Source: Synechococcus sp. CC9902
GTDB lineage: Bacteria > Cyanobacteriota > Cyanobacteriia > PCC-6307 > Cyanobiaceae
NCBI RefSeq assembly: GCF_000012505.1
Contig: NC_007513.1
Location: 1,674,001-1,738,000, forward strand
DNA: 64,000 nt
Direction: 5' to 3'
Of the stretch, positions 40,224 to 50,468 are shown in pieces (positions within the stretch are counted from its first letter, which is position 1; each line of letters opens with the position of its first letter). The position numbers were made by a program, and so were the translations under genes. The notes beneath the pieces were generated by a model. That model did no database searches and was not told where the DNA came from. It was given only the letters and a program-made list of their open reading frames with translations.

Positions 40224-40610
40224 ATGGTGCTTCCAGCTTCCATGCGTTTGCGTGGACATCGATGCTTCAGCCGTTTACACCGTTCTCAACGTCGTCACCA
40301 CGGCAAATGGATGGTGCTTCGCCAAATCAAGCGAGATCGGACTTTGCTTCGATCGGAGCTTCGCAGTCAACACGACACAACTTGCCGCTGTGCCTTGGTG
40401 ATCAGTAACAAAGTGAGCAAGCGAGCTGTGCGTCGCAACCGCCTCAGACGCTTGCTGCATAACCACCTTCGACAACGCCTCGAACAGCGCACCGATTTGG
40501 CGGGGACATGGTTGTTATTCAGCCTCCGACCCGATGCCGCGGAAGCCGAACCCGCGCAATTGCTCGAAGAATGCGACAGTCTCTTGAAAATTGCAGGTCT
40601 GGAACGATGA
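40224..40610 (+). CDS. rnpA: Ribonuclease P protein component
   Basis: 128-aa basic protein that helps the RNase P RNA trim tRNA 5' leaders. The family core is visible: RLRGHRCFSRLHRSQRRHHGKWMVL at the N-terminus and the RNR motif in SKRAVRRNRLRRLLHNHLRQ near 75. ATG 40224 chosen; an upstream in-frame ATG at 40209 is too far out. ATGA overlap with the next gene. Confidence 0.93.
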   Translation: MVLPASMRLRGHRCFSRLHRSQRRHHGKWMVLRQIKRDRTLLRSELRSQHDTTCRCALVISNKVSKRAVRRNRLRRLLHNHLRQRLEQRTDLAGTWLLFSLRPDAAEAEPAQLLEECDSLLKIAGLER

Positions 40611-41014
40611 CCACGATCCAGGAAGACGTTCACTACGAGGGCGGTCCAGCGAAGGGAGATCTCATCCTGAATGTGCTGCTGGGCTTCACCTTGATTGGCT
40701 TGCCGTTCACGATTGGAGCCATTGTTCGAGCCGTTTGGCTTCGCTTTCGGATTACAAGCCGGCGCATCTCAGTTTGCGGTGGATGGATGGGGAACGACAA
40801 AACTCAAGTGGTGTATTCCCAAATCAGCGAAGTAAGAACCGTCCCGAGGGGCTTTGGTGCCTGGGGCGACATGGTGCTCGTTCTGAACGACGGTGCGCGA
40901 CTGGAGATGCGCTCCTTGCCCCGATTCAGGGAAGTGGAGGCCTACATCCTTGAACGCATCAACAAGCGTTCATCCACATCAACTGACAAGTCGGTCGAAG
41001 GCTTCGCCGTCTAA
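40607..41014 (+). CDS. PH-domain membrane protein
   Basis: 135 aa. A hydrophobic helix pair near residues 20-48 (LILNVLLGFTLIGLPFTIGAIVRAVW) is followed by a bacterial PH-like domain (RFRITSRRISVCGGWMGNDKTQVVYSQISEVRTVPRGFGAWGDMVLVLNDGARLEMRSLPR). It is coupled to rnpA and lies just before yidC, a conserved cyanobacterial order; its partner may be the membrane-insertion machinery (inference). Confidence 0.85.
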   Translation: MTTIQEDVHYEGGPAKGDLILNVLLGFTLIGLPFTIGAIVRAVWLRFRITSRRISVCGGWMGNDKTQVVYSQISEVRTVPRGFGAWGDMVLVLNDGARLEMRSLPRFREVEAYILERINKRSSTSTDKSVEGFAV

Positions 41015-41068
41015 CCACCTGTTCGTGCACACTGGCGTCAGAACGTCACCAACCCCGGGTTTCTCAAC

Positions 41069-42211
41069 GTGATCGGATACATCTCCGACAACCTTCTCAT
41101 TCCAATCCTGGATTTTTTCTACGGATTGGTTCCCAGCTACGGCTTAGCCATCGTGGCTTTGACGCTGGTGATTCGAGTGGCGCTTTATCCCCTAAGTGCT
41201 GGATCGATTCGTAGCGCTCGACGGATGCGGATCGCGCAACCCGTGATGCAAAAGCGGCAAGCCGATATCAAAGCCCGTTACGCGAGCAATCCACAGAAGC
41301 AACAGGAGGAACTCGGCAAAGTCATGAAGGAGTTCGGCAGCCCCCTCGCAGGTTGCTTGCCACTGCTGGTGCAGATGCCGATCCTCTTCGCATTGTTCGC
41401 AACCCTCCGGGGATCACCCTTTGCGGATGTGCCCTACACGCTGAACATGAAGGTGCTTCCGGCTGATCAAATCGCAGCCGTTGAACCTAAACCCTTCAAC
41501 AGTGCCAGTCACTCAATTTTTATCGGTGAAACCGATCACGTCCCCGTAATAGCAAGCCTGCCCAGGGGCACCAAAATTGGCGTCGGGGAGTCAGCCAGCG
41601 TCAATTTGCACACCAAAGACGGGAGAGCCTTTTCCGACGTTCTCACGGAACTTGAGAACCCTGGGAAATTCTCCCCAGCCTGGTCCGTCACGAAGGGTGA
41701 TGACATCGTCCGTGTCACGGAAGACGGAACCATCACAGCGATCGCTGCCGGTGACGCCACTGTCGAAGCCAAAATTCCTGGATTAGCAGCCCGCAGCGGC
41801 TTCTTATTCATCAAAGCCCTCGGACAGGTGGGCTTCTATGCCGACGGAGCCGTCAACTGGGATATCGCAATTCTGGTGGGTGGATTCGGCTTAACGCTGT
41901 TCCTTTCTCAGTTGCTATCCGGCATGGGAATGCCAGCGAACCCCCAACAGGCCACCGCCAATAAAATCACCCCGGTGATGATTACGGGAATGTTCCTGTT
42001 TTTCCCACTACCAGCTGGAGTGTTGCTCTACATGGTGATCGCCAATATTTTCCAAGCCCTACAAACGTTCATCCTCACGAAAGAAGCCTTGCCTGAGAAC
42101 TTGCAAAAGATTCTTGATCAGCAGGCGTCTCAACAAACAGTGACGGCAACGGCAACAGCTGGTGGCTCGAGTGACTCACGACTGCCCTTCGAACCCAAAG
42201 GCGGCAAATGA
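41069..42211 (+). CDS. yidC: Membrane protein insertase YidC/Alb3
   Basis: 380-aa insertase that places proteins into plasma and thylakoid membranes. Core helices and the cytosolic hairpin are visible ([49 protein letters not shown]). Helices 4-5 follow near 270-340. Between helices 3 and 4 lies an inserted periplasmic domain (about 118-255) with a Big2/Ig-like stretch ([24 protein letters not shown]). GTG start; stop overlaps the next gene by 4 bases. Confidence 0.93.
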   Translation: MIGYISDNLLIPILDFFYGLVPSYGLAIVALTLVIRVALYPLSAGSIRSARRMRIAQPVMQKRQADIKARYASNPQKQQEELGKVMKEFGSPLAGCLPLLVQMPILFALFATLRGSPFADVPYTLNMKVLPADQIAAVEPKPFNSASHSIFIGETDHVPVIASLPRGTKIGVGESASVNLHTKDGRAFSDVLTELENPGKFSPAWSVTKGDDIVRVTEDGTITAIAAGDATVEAKIPGLAARSGFLFIKALGQVGFYADGAVNWDIAILVGGFGLTLFLSQLLSGMGMPANPQQATANKITPVMITGMFLFFPLPAGVLLYMVIANIFQALQTFILTKEALPENLQKILDQQASQQTVTATATAGGSSDSRLPFEPKGGK

Positions 42212-42726
42212 TCCCAGAGCTGGAGCCAGTTGCTCTTCAAGAGCTACGGGCCCTTGGCAGTCCAAAAACATGGGAGTTTGAGGGTCATCTCGATGCTCTT
42301 CCGTCGTTAACACCCGTGCGCGGTGAGATCCAGGCTGAACATCGCGGCAATGTGCTTGCTGTGGAAGCAGAGCTCAGCACAATCGTGACTCTTAGCTGTG
42401 ACCGTTGCCTTGGACAGTTCAATCATCAGTTGTCGTCCTCCCCTTCTGAGCTGATCTGGTTGGGCGACCAACCACCAACAGAAGACCAATTGCAGTTATC
42501 CGAGGAGATCTCCGAACTGGAGGGACTCGTCGAGACCCTCGACCCACGCGGTAATTTCGATCCCCAGCAATGGGCTTTCGAGCAACTGAATTTGCAGCTA
42601 CCCGTTGTGAACGACTGCGGTGAGTCGTGCCCTGGAGCGCCAACATTTAATCAAGAGATTGTCGCCAACCTCGAGCCACCGACAGATCCACGTTGGGAAG
42701 CGCTGAGGCGCCTTAGTGACCCATGA
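42208..42726 (+). CDS. YceD/DUF177 protein
   Basis: 172 aa. DUF177 signature: [22 protein letters not shown] with the CxxC near 65-68 and a second Cys pair in [13 protein letters not shown] near 138-142. The family is linked to 23S rRNA and large-subunit accumulation in plants and bacteria. Flanked by 4-base overlaps with yidC and the AAA protein. Confidence 0.85.
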   Translation: MIPELEPVALQELRALGSPKTWEFEGHLDALPSLTPVRGEIQAEHRGNVLAVEAELSTIVTLSCDRCLGQFNHQLSSSPSELIWLGDQPPTEDQLQLSEEISELEGLVETLDPRGNFDPQQWAFEQLNLQLPVVNDCGESCPGAPTFNQEIVANLEPPTDPRWEALRRLSDP

Positions 42727-44213
42727 GCAGTACGGACTGGAGTCATCAACTTGATCTTCTGATTCGAGCGCGAACACCGCTGATCTGGATTCGAAGTAGC
42801 GAAGAGGTTCGGGTTGAAACCCTGTTATGCCAGGCCGCAGTCCGTTTACAGAGTCAGCTGACCAGTTGGAACTTCATCGATGGCCTGAGCGGCACGTTGA
42901 ACGCAGAGGGAGTCGGTAGTCGTCAACCAATGGCCATGTTGCAGTGGTTGCAGAATCTCGATCCAAGTCGTCCCACCCTGCTTCTGGCGAAGGACTTTCA
43001 CAGATTCTGTGATGACCCTGGCGTGGCGAGGATGCTGCGGAACCTCGAAACGTCACTACGCAGCACTCCCCATAACTTGATTCTCTGCTCCGGGCAGTGG
43101 ACGCCCCCAGCGGATCTCGACGAAGCGCTGACGTTGCTGGACCTTCCGCTACCAGATGCCGATGACCTCCGTCAGCTCATCAGCAGCATCGGTTTAAACA
43201 GCGGAAGTTCCCTCGAGCCTGCTGTTCTTGATGAGCTCACCCAGGCCTGTAGTGGTCTTAGTGAGATGCGTGTTCGTCAGGTCGCAGCGCGTGCCCTTGC
43301 TCGACGCGGCAGCATCGGCGCAGAGGATCTTGCGGAGGTTCTGGAGGAAAAACGTCAGGCCATCGCCCGAAGTGAGGTATTGGAGTTCTGCCGCAGCGAT
43401 TCAGGCACCGAAGCCATCGGCGGCCACGATTCTCTCAAGAGCTGGCTTCAACAGCGACATCGCGCCTTCTCTGAGGAGGCACGACGCTTTGGACTTCCTC
43501 TGCCGAGAGGAGTCCTTTTGGTTGGCCCTCAGGGAACCGGAAAATCCCTCACTGCAAAGGCCATCGCCCGCAGCTGGTCGATGCCTTTACTGCGTCTCGA
43601 CGTCGGGCGGCTCTTTGCTGGATTGGTTGGTGCGAGTGAAGCGCGCACCCGAGACATGATCCAGCTCGCCGAAGCCATGGCACCTTGTGTCCTGTGGATC
43701 GATGAAATTGAAAAGGGCTTTGGCGGCGATGGCCGAAGCGACGGCGGCACGAGTCAACGGGTGCTGGCCAATGTGCTCACATGGATGGCCGAAAAACGCT
43801 CTCCTGTTTTCGTTGTTGCCACCGCCAATGGGGTGGATCAACTTCCACCAGAACTGCTGCGCAAAGGGCGTTTCGATGAAATCTTTCTGCTGGATTTACC
43901 AAGCGAAAGCGAACGAAACAGCATCCTTGAGCTCCACTTAAAACAACGTCGTCCAGGCGTGACTCTTCCACTGGAAACCGTTGTGAGTCGCTGTGAAGGG
44001 TTTTCTGGAGCCGAACTCGAGCAAACGGTGATTGAAGCCATGCATTTGGCCTTCGCCGAACACCGTGAACTCAGCGAGACAGATTTAATTCGAGCAGCAT
44101 CTCAACTGATCCCCCTCTCCCGCACCGCCAGCGAATCACTGGAGCGCCTCAAAGAATGGGCCGCTGGAGGCCGAGCACGACAGGCTTCTATTGCTGGACG
44201 TAACGAAGCCTGA
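42723..44213 (+). CDS. ycf46: AAA+ ATPase, Ycf46-like
   Basis: 496 aa. N-terminal half lacks a Walker A motif (degenerate). The C-terminal AAA+ module has Walker A GPQGTGKSLTAKAIA near 262, Walker B CVLWIDEIEKGFGG near 320, arginine-finger-like LLRKGRFDEIFLLDLPS near 380 and a helical lid GFSGAELEQTVIEA. Matches plastid Ycf46, whose cyanobacterial homologue has been linked to CO2 use. Last member of the coupled rnpA-yidC group. Confidence 0.88.
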   Translation: MSSTDWSHQLDLLIRARTPLIWIRSSEEVRVETLLCQAAVRLQSQLTSWNFIDGLSGTLNAEGVGSRQPMAMLQWLQNLDPSRPTLLLAKDFHRFCDDPGVARMLRNLETSLRSTPHNLILCSGQWTPPADLDEALTLLDLPLPDADDLRQLISSIGLNSGSSLEPAVLDELTQACSGLSEMRVRQVAARALARRGSIGAEDLAEVLEEKRQAIARSEVLEFCRSDSGTEAIGGHDSLKSWLQQRHRAFSEEARRFGLPLPRGVLLVGPQGTGKSLTAKAIARSWSMPLLRLDVGRLFAGLVGASEARTRDMIQLAEAMAPCVLWIDEIEKGFGGDGRSDGGTSQRVLANVLTWMAEKRSPVFVVATANGVDQLPPELLRKGRFDEIFLLDLPSESERNSILELHLKQRRPGVTLPLETVVSRCEGFSGAELEQTVIEAMHLAFAEHRELSETDLIRAASQLIPLSRTASESLERLKEWAAGGRARQASIAGRNEA

Positions 44214-44292
44214 CGGGGCGTAAAGATGCGGTTCATGAAGCAAGCATCACTGAGCAGTGCTCCCTACGGTCCGTCCATCTGATGGTTAATTC

Positions 44293-44454
44293 ATGGAGCG
44301 TCAAAACGACATCGTCATGCAGCTTTGCGTGGCTTGCCTTGGCGCCGGCGTGATTACCACGGTGGCCGTTGCCCAAGGCCAAAATCCCCTGACAGCTCTT
44401 GGCATCACTGTGTTCTCAGCCGTTGCCGCCGTGATGGTTGGCCAGGTGCTCTGA
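44293..44454 (+). CDS. Small two-segment membrane protein
   Basis: 53-aa frame read directly (begins MERQNDIVMQLCVACLGAGV). Two hydrophobic segments, about 8-27 and 36-53, are joined by a short QGQNPLTA turn, so it is a likely helical hairpin in the membrane. It lies alone between ycf46 and serS on the same strand. Codon use looks protein-like. Unknown function. Confidence 0.7.
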   Translation: MERQNDIVMQLCVACLGAGVITTVAVAQGQNPLTALGITVFSAVAAVMVGQVL

Positions 44455-44495
44455 ACGGGCTGCCATAGGCTGCCGGCGCTGCTGTTCCAGGAACC

Positions 44496-45773
44496 GTGAT
44501 CGACCAGCGCCTTGTGCGTGACAACCCCGAAGTCATCGCTCAACAACTAAAGCGTCGGGGTAAATCCATTGATCTCACTGGCCTTCAGCTGATTGCGAGG
44601 CAGCAGCGAGGTTTAGAAGAAGAACGCAGCACCCTGCAAGCCGATGGCAATCGCGTCGGCAAAGAGGTGGGCTTAAAAATCAAAGGTGGAGCAGATCCCA
44701 ACGGAGAGGAGGTTGCCGCTCTCCGACAACAGGGCAATGCCATCAAACAAAAGGTGGCGGTGTTCGAAGAGGAGGAGAAAGCTCTTTCCAGCCAACTCCG
44801 CGACCAACTGCTCAGCCTTCCGAATCTTCCTTCGCCACTCTGTCCAGATGGGAAGAGCGAGGACGACAACGTCGAGGTGCGTCGCTGGGGGACGCCTCGC
44901 ATCGAGGAAGGATTGGAGGAGCACTGGCAAATCGCTCAACGGCTGAACCTGTTCGACACCGAACGGTCGGTTCGCATTGCCCAGAGCCGCTTTGTCACCC
45001 TGATGGGCCAAGGAGCCCGCTTGGAGCGAGCTCTGATCAATTTCATGCTGGATCTCCACACCAGCAAGGGTTACAGGGAGGTGATGCCACCGGTTTTGGT
45101 CAACACCGCCAGCCTCACTGGCTCAGGCCAGTTGCCGAAATTCGCCGAAGAAAGCTTCCGCTGCGCAGACGACGACCTCTGGCTTACGCCGACGGCGGAA
45201 GTTCCCGTGACATCGCTGCATCGCGACGAAATCATTCCAGCCGATCAACTTCCTCTCCGCTATTCGGCCTACAGCCCTTGTTTCCGTCGAGAGGCGGGGA
45301 GTTACGGACGGGATACGCGCGGCCTCATCCGTCTCCACCAATTCAACAAAGTGGAGTTGTACTGGTTTGTGCACCCCGACCAATCCGAAGAGGCACACCA
45401 ACAAATCACCGCCGATGCCGAAGCGGTGCTGCAGGCCCTCGACCTGCCTTACAGGGTTTTGGATCTATGCACGGGTGATTTGGGCTTCTCGGCGCAGCGC
45501 ACCTACGACTTGGAAGTGTGGCTACCAGGGGCTGGAGCCTTTCGTGAAATCTCGAGCTGCAGCGTTTGCGGCGATTTCCAGGCCCGCCGATCTGCCATCA
45601 GAACCAAAGACGGCAAACAAACCAAGCTGGTTCACACCCTGAATGGGTCGGGTCTCGCCGTAGGGCGCACCATGGCTGCTTTGTTGGAGACGGGGCAGCA
45701 ACCAGACGGAAGCATTCTCCTTCCCAAACCATTGGTGCCATACGTCGGGTTTGAACGGCTCCAGCCAGAATGA
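44496..45773 (+). CDS. serS: Seryl-tRNA synthetase
   Basis: 425-aa class II synthetase. N-terminal long coiled-coil arm (about 30-105) for tRNA-Ser. Motif 1 in [20 protein letters not shown], motif 2 [26 protein letters not shown] near 260, motif 3 [15 protein letters not shown] near 387. GTG start at 44496 ([12 protein letters not shown]). 41 bases after the 53-aa gene. Confidence 0.96.
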   Translation: MIDQRLVRDNPEVIAQQLKRRGKSIDLTGLQLIARQQRGLEEERSTLQADGNRVGKEVGLKIKGGADPNGEEVAALRQQGNAIKQKVAVFEEEEKALSSQLRDQLLSLPNLPSPLCPDGKSEDDNVEVRRWGTPRIEEGLEEHWQIAQRLNLFDTERSVRIAQSRFVTLMGQGARLERALINFMLDLHTSKGYREVMPPVLVNTASLTGSGQLPKFAEESFRCADDDLWLTPTAEVPVTSLHRDEIIPADQLPLRYSAYSPCFRREAGSYGRDTRGLIRLHQFNKVELYWFVHPDQSEEAHQQITADAEAVLQALDLPYRVLDLCTGDLGFSAQRTYDLEVWLPGAGAFREISSCSVCGDFQARRSAIRTKDGKQTKLVHTLNGSGLAVGRTMAALLETGQQPDGSILLPKPLVPYVGFERLQPE

Positions 45774-45797
45774 GCTGACTGAGCAGCATTCGGCTGG

Positions 45798-46880
45798 ATG
45801 AACGTATTTGCGGCCCTCTTGGTGCTTGCTCTCTTGATCGTGGTGCATGAAGCAGGTCATTTTCTTGCCGCCACGCTTCAAGGCATCCGCGTTAGTGGCT
45901 TCTCCATTGGCTTCGGACCCGCGTTGATTAAACGTCAACGCAAAGGGGTCACCTACGCCCTGAGACTCCTCCCCCTGGGTGGTTTTGTGGCCTTCCCCGA
46001 TGACGACGAAGACAGCACGATCCCTCTAGACGATCCCGACCTACTGCGCAATCGTCCGATTCCTCAGCGCGCTCTGGTGATCGCCGCCGGAATTCTTGCC
46101 AACCTTGCGTTGGCGTTGGTTATTTTGCTCGGCCAGGCAGCGATTGTTGGGCTTCCAGCCGATCCAGATCCAGGGGTTCTTGTGGTGAATGTGCAGCCCG
46201 ATGGCGCAGCTGCTCGTGCTGGCTTCAGGGCTGGAGATCAAATCCTCTCAATCAACTCCAACAAACTTGGTGCCGGACAAGCCGGCGTTGAGTCGATGGT
46301 GAAGCTGGTGAAGGCAGCACCCAGCACAACCCTCTCCGTTGAACGGGTTCGCCAGAGCCAACTTGAGCAAATTGAACTCAAACCATCAAATGTCGATGGA
46401 CAGGGGCGAATCGGAGCGCAGCTGCAAGCCAATCTCAATGGCGCCAGCCGGCCCGTCAACGGTCTTGGTGAACTGGTCCAACACACCGGAGGCCAGTTCG
46501 TGCGTCTGGTGGGACAAACAGCGGCTGGCTATGGCGGGCTGATTACCAACTTCAAAGCCACAGCTGGACAGGTAAGCGGCCCAGTCAAAATTGTGGAGAT
46601 GGGTGCCCAGCTGAGTCGTCAGGGCGGAAGCGGTTTGGTGTTGTTCATGGCGTTGATCTCGATCAACTTGGCCGTCCTCAACGCGTTGCCCTTGCCACTA
46701 CTAGATGGCGGCCAAATGGCGCTTCTTCTTATTGAAGGGGTCCGAGGCAAACCCGTCCCGGAACGCTTTCAACTGGCGTTCGCCCAATCCGGATTTCTTC
46801 TCCTCGTGGGATTAACAGTGGTCCTGGTCATTCGCGACACCAGCCAGTTGACCTTCGTTCAGCAGTTGCTTGGGCGCTAA
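45798..46880 (+). CDS. rseP: RseP-type site-2 protease (M50)
   Basis: 360-aa intramembrane zinc metalloprotease: HEAGH motif at residues 15-19 in VVHEAGHFLAA, a periplasmic PDZ domain near 110-195 (VQPDGAAARAGFRAGDQILSINSNKL) and the second metal motif NALPLPLLDGG near 297. Expected to release sigma factors or clear signal peptides by cutting membrane proteins. An acidic loop (PDDDEDSTIPLDDPD) follows the first helices. Confidence 0.93.
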   Translation: MNVFAALLVLALLIVVHEAGHFLAATLQGIRVSGFSIGFGPALIKRQRKGVTYALRLLPLGGFVAFPDDDEDSTIPLDDPDLLRNRPIPQRALVIAAGILANLALALVILLGQAAIVGLPADPDPGVLVVNVQPDGAAARAGFRAGDQILSINSNKLGAGQAGVESMVKLVKAAPSTTLSVERVRQSQLEQIELKPSNVDGQGRIGAQLQANLNGASRPVNGLGELVQHTGGQFVRLVGQTAAGYGGLITNFKATAGQVSGPVKIVEMGAQLSRQGGSGLVLFMALISINLAVLNALPLPLLDGGQMALLLIEGVRGKPVPERFQLAFAQSGFLLLVGLTVVLVIRDTSQLTFVQQLLGR

Positions 46881-46939
46881 TGGTTTAAGGGCCTTGGAAT
46901 GTAGAATTCACCATCTGTTGAAACGCTGCCCTCAGCTGC

Positions 46940-47242
46940 ATGGCTAAAAAGTCGATGATTGCCCGCGACGTGAAGCGCAAAAAGATGGCAGAGCGCTACG
47001 CAGCCAAGCGCTCTGCACTAATGGCAGCATTTAATTCGGCAGCCGATCCGATGTCTCGGCTCGAGATTCATCGCAAAATTCAGGCCCTGCCACGCAACAG
47101 TGCCCCAACTCGGATCCGCAACCGTTGCTGGGCCACTGGCAAACCCCGTGGTGTGTATCGCGACTTTGGACTTTGCCGTAACCAACTGCGCGAACGGGCC
47201 CACAAGGGAGAACTGCCAGGCGTTGTGAAGTCCAGCTGGTAA
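46940..47242 (+). CDS. rpsN: 30S ribosomal protein S14
   Basis: 100-aa long-form S14: [16 protein letters not shown] at the N-terminus and [43 protein letters not shown] at the C-terminus. Lacks the CxxC pairs of zinc-binding S14, as expected for the long form. A large hairpin follows, 22 bases after the stop. Confidence 0.97.
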   Translation: MAKKSMIARDVKRKKMAERYAAKRSALMAAFNSAADPMSRLEIHRKIQALPRNSAPTRIRNRCWATGKPRGVYRDFGLCRNQLRERAHKGELPGVVKSSW

Positions 47243-47264
47243 GAAGACTGATCCTTCGACATTG

Positions 47265-47308
47265 ATCGACAAGAAAGGGGAGGCGAAAGCCTCCCCTTTC
47301 TTGTCGAT
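47265..47308 (+). terminator. Perfect 20-bp hairpin between rpsN and pnp
   Basis: Arms 47265-47284 and 47289-47308 are exact inverted repeats around a GAAA tetraloop. There is no T-run after the stem. It lies in the pnp leader (50 bases before the GTG), so it may stabilise the rpsN 3' end or be a processing site rather than a plain terminator. Confidence 0.6.
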
Positions 47309-47358
47309 GGAAACCATGAAATGTCAAAATAACAATTGACAAAAGGACATAAGCCGTC

Positions 47359-49524
47359 GTGCAAGGAAAAACACAGTCGATCTCGTTTGACGGACGCGAG
47401 ATAAGACTGACCACAGGGCGTTTTGCTCCCCAAGCGGGTGGTTCCGTCTTGGTCGAATGCGGCGACACAGCCGTACTTGTTACAGCAACACGATCAAAGG
47501 GACGCGATGGAATCGATTTCCTCCCACTGATCTGCGATTACGAGGAGCGCCTTTATGCCGCGGGACGGATTCCTGGTAGCTACATGCGTCGGGAAGCTCG
47601 TCCCCCCGAACGCGCAACACTGACCTGTCGCTTGATCGACAGGCCCATGCGGCCGTTATTCCCCAGTTGGATGCGCGACGACTTGCAAGTTGTTGCCACA
47701 TGCCTATCGCTCGACGAACGCGTCCCTTCCGATGTCCTGGCAGTGACAGGCGCATCCATCGCAACGCTTCTGGCCGGCATTCCCTTCAATGGGCCCATGG
47801 CTGCTGTGCGTGTCGGCCTGCTTGGAGACGACTTCGTTCTCAACCCCAGCTACAGGGAGATTGAACGCGGAGATTTAGACCTCGTCGTCGCTGGCACAGC
47901 GGATGGTGTGGTGATGGTTGAGGCAGGCGCCAACCAACTCCCCGAAGGAGACGTCATTGAGGCGATTGATTTCGGCTATGAGGCGATCCAGGAGCTGATC
48001 AAAGCCCAGGAAACGCTGCTGAAAGACCTCGGCATTAAGCAGGTCAAGCCGGAAGCGCCCAAAGAAGACACCACAGTTCCTGCTTACCTTGAAAAGCAGT
48101 GCACAAAAGCGATCAGCGCTGTGCTCAGCAAATTTGAGCAAAGCAAAGAAGATCGCGATAACGGTCTCGAAGCCGTGAAAGCGGATGCAGCAGAGGCCAT
48201 CGCAGCGCTGAAGGAAGACGACGCCGTTCGTCAGGCCGTCTCCAGCAGTTCGAAATTGCTTGGCAACAGCTTCAAGGCGCTGACCAAGAAACTGATGCGT
48301 CAGCAGATCTTGAAGGATGGCAAACGCGTCGATGGACGTGGCTTGGATGAAGTCCGTCAAATCAGCGCAATGGCAGGGGTTCTTCCCCGTCGCGTCCATG
48401 GCTCAGGCCTCTTCCAGCGGGGATTAACGCAGGTTCTGTCCACGGCGACCTTGGGAACCCCCAGCGATGCCCAAGAAATGGATGACCTCCATCCCAACAC
48501 CGAGAAGCTGTATCTCCATCACTACAACTTCCCCCCCTACTCCGTTGGCGAAACCCGTCCAATGCGATCCCCCGGCCGTCGCGAAATCGGCCATGGCGCT
48601 TTGGCGGAGCGAGCCATCCTTCCCGTCTTGCCCGAGAAAGACACCTTCCCTTATGTCGTACGGGTCGTGAGCGAAGTGCTGAGCTCCAATGGCTCCACGT
48701 CCATGGGCTCCGTTTGCGGCAGCACGTTGGCTCTCATGGATGCCGGTGTGCCCTTAAAAGCCCCTGTGAGTGGCGCCGCGATGGGTCTGATCAAAGAGGG
48801 TAAGGACATCAAAATCCTCACCGATATTCAGGGCATTGAAGACTTCCTTGGCGACATGGATTTCAAGGTGGCTGGTAGTGAGAAAGGCATCACAGCTCTT
48901 CAAATGGACATGAAAATCACTGGTTTACCAGTGAAGGTTATGGCTGAAGCTGTGAATCAAGCCCGTCCAGCTCGCCTGCATATCCTCGAGAAAATGCTCG
49001 AGGCGATTGACAAGCCCCGTGAAACGCTGTCGCCCCATGCACCGCGCCTGCTGAGCTTCCGTATCGATCCTGAATTGATTGGAACAGTGATCGGTCCTGG
49101 TGGTCGCACCATCAAGGGCATCACCGAACGCACCAACACCAAGATCGATATCGAAGACAGTGGAATTGTCACCATTGCCTCCCACGATGGTGCGGCTGCA
49201 GAGGAAGCACAAAAGATCATTGAAGGCCTCACCCGCAAGGTGAACGAGGGCGAAATGTTCTCAGGCTCAATCACGCGGATTATTCCGATCGGCGCCTTCG
49301 TGGAGATTCTTCCTGGCAAGGAAGGAATGATCCACATTTCTCAGCTCTCCGAAGCTCGGGTTGAAAAGGTTGAAGATGTCGTCAAAGTCGGCGATGAAGT
49401 CACCGTGCGCGTTCGCGAAATCGATAACCGCGGTCGGATCAACCTCACCCTGCGTGGCGTTCCTCAAAGCGGCGAATCCACCGAGGTGGAACCACAGCCC
49501 ACCCCAGTTGCGCCCCTCAGCTGA
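47359..49524 (+). CDS. pnp: Polyribonucleotide nucleotidyltransferase (PNPase)
   Basis: 721-aa phosphorolytic 3'-5' exoribonuclease and polymerase. Two RNase PH-like domains (first starts [22 protein letters not shown]; second contains [16 protein letters not shown] and [15 protein letters not shown]), a helical linker (about 235-310), a KH domain ([19 protein letters not shown] near 570) and an S1 domain ([29 protein letters not shown]) at the end. Start is GTG 47359, with AAGGACA about 10 bases upstream. Stop abuts the convergent cysQ-like gene. Confidence 0.96.
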   Translation: MQGKTQSISFDGREIRLTTGRFAPQAGGSVLVECGDTAVLVTATRSKGRDGIDFLPLICDYEERLYAAGRIPGSYMRREARPPERATLTCRLIDRPMRPLFPSWMRDDLQVVATCLSLDERVPSDVLAVTGASIATLLAGIPFNGPMAAVRVGLLGDDFVLNPSYREIERGDLDLVVAGTADGVVMVEAGANQLPEGDVIEAIDFGYEAIQELIKAQETLLKDLGIKQVKPEAPKEDTTVPAYLEKQCTKAISAVLSKFEQSKEDRDNGLEAVKADAAEAIAALKEDDAVRQAVSSSSKLLGNSFKALTKKLMRQQILKDGKRVDGRGLDEVRQISAMAGVLPRRVHGSGLFQRGLTQVLSTATLGTPSDAQEMDDLHPNTEKLYLHHYNFPPYSVGETRPMRSPGRREIGHGALAERAILPVLPEKDTFPYVVRVVSEVLSSNGSTSMGSVCGSTLALMDAGVPLKAPVSGAAMGLIKEGKDIKILTDIQGIEDFLGDMDFKVAGSEKGITALQMDMKITGLPVKVMAEAVNQARPARLHILEKMLEAIDKPRETLSPHAPRLLSFRIDPELIGTVIGPGGRTIKGITERTNTKIDIEDSGIVTIASHDGAAAEEAQKIIEGLTRKVNEGEMFSGSITRIIPIGAFVEILPGKEGMIHISQLSEARVEKVEDVVKVGDEVTVRVREIDNRGRINLTLRGVPQSGESTEVEPQPTPVAPLS

Positions 49525-50442
49525 TTACACCTGAAAGCCGGGATCAATCTCGGCCATCGCCCGCGTCGCACGCTCTCCGAGCGCGACGTGGGCTTTTCCA
49601 TGGCTGGCAATCAAACAGCCAGCCTGACGAACATCGCCCGTGTTGTAGGTGAGGTCGCCGAGATCAGCGTGGGTAAATCGTCCACCAGCCGCCAACAAAA
49701 CAGCCTCCGGTGCAGCCATATCCCAATCCTTTGGAGCACTACGGCCCGAGAGAGAGATGTAGAGATCGGTTTCTCCACGAAGAATCGTGGCCACCTTGCA
49801 GCCCACACTGCCAACCGCCTTCGACCCACCGAGTTGCAGTTCACCGATCAATTTCTCAAGCCGGTCATCGCGATGACTACGGCTCGCCACTAGTAGCAGG
49901 TCGGACAATTCCTCGCGTTGGCTGAAGCGAACGGGTGAACGCGTTCCTTCACGGTCTTCACACCAGGCGCCATCACCCACTAAGCCAATCCATAGCTCAT
50001 CGGCTTCGGGTAACAACACCACCCCTAAAACAGGCCGATTCCCCCGCACCAAAGCGAGGTGCACCGCATATTCCCCAGTCCCTTGGAGAAAATCCTTGGT
50101 GCCATCAAGCGGATCAAGGATCCACAACCATTCGGCGGGCAGAGGCTCACCTTCGGTGAGCTGTTCTTTGGCGGTTTCCTCACTAAGCAGAGTCCAACCA
50201 GCATCGGGGAAAGCCCCCGATAAACCCTCGAGAAGCCATTGGTTCACGGCCAGATCAGCCGCGGAAACAGGCCCCTCTCCACCGTTATCGACACTCAAGG
50301 CTTTCTGAAAGCCATGGGGAGGCTGTTCGCCACGGGCATACGCACGAAGAATGTCGGCTGCCCCCCAACTCAATCGTCTCAACTCGGTCAACAAAGCTTC
50401 TTTGCTGACACCAGCAGGGAGAATGGCGGAGTTGGACATCAT
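49525..50442 (-). CDS. cysQ: Inositol monophosphatase-family phosphatase, CysQ-like
   Basis: 305 aa. Metal-site motifs: SEET near 95, DPLDGTKDF near 119 and the C-terminal DWDMAAPEAVLLAAGG near 250. The family hydrolyses PAP (3'-phosphoadenosine 5'-phosphate) or inositol phosphates; the CysQ role in sulfate assimilation is a reasonable guess. Starts at the MM pair at 50442/50439. Divergent from rsmI across 26 bases. Confidence 0.82.
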   Translation of the reverse strand: MMSNSAILPAGVSKEALLTELRRLSWGAADILRAYARGEQPPHGFQKALSVDNGGEGPVSAADLAVNQWLLEGLSGAFPDAGWTLLSEETAKEQLTEGEPLPAEWLWILDPLDGTKDFLQGTGEYAVHLALVRGNRPVLGVVLLPEADELWIGLVGDGAWCEDREGTRSPVRFSQREELSDLLLVASRSHRDDRLEKLIGELQLGGSKAVGSVGCKVATILRGETDLYISLSGRSAPKDWDMAAPEAVLLAAGGRFTHADLGDLTYNTGDVRQAGCLIASHGKAHVALGERATRAMAEIDPGFQV

Positions 50443-50468
50443 GATTAAGAGGGGCGCTGGCCATTGTG

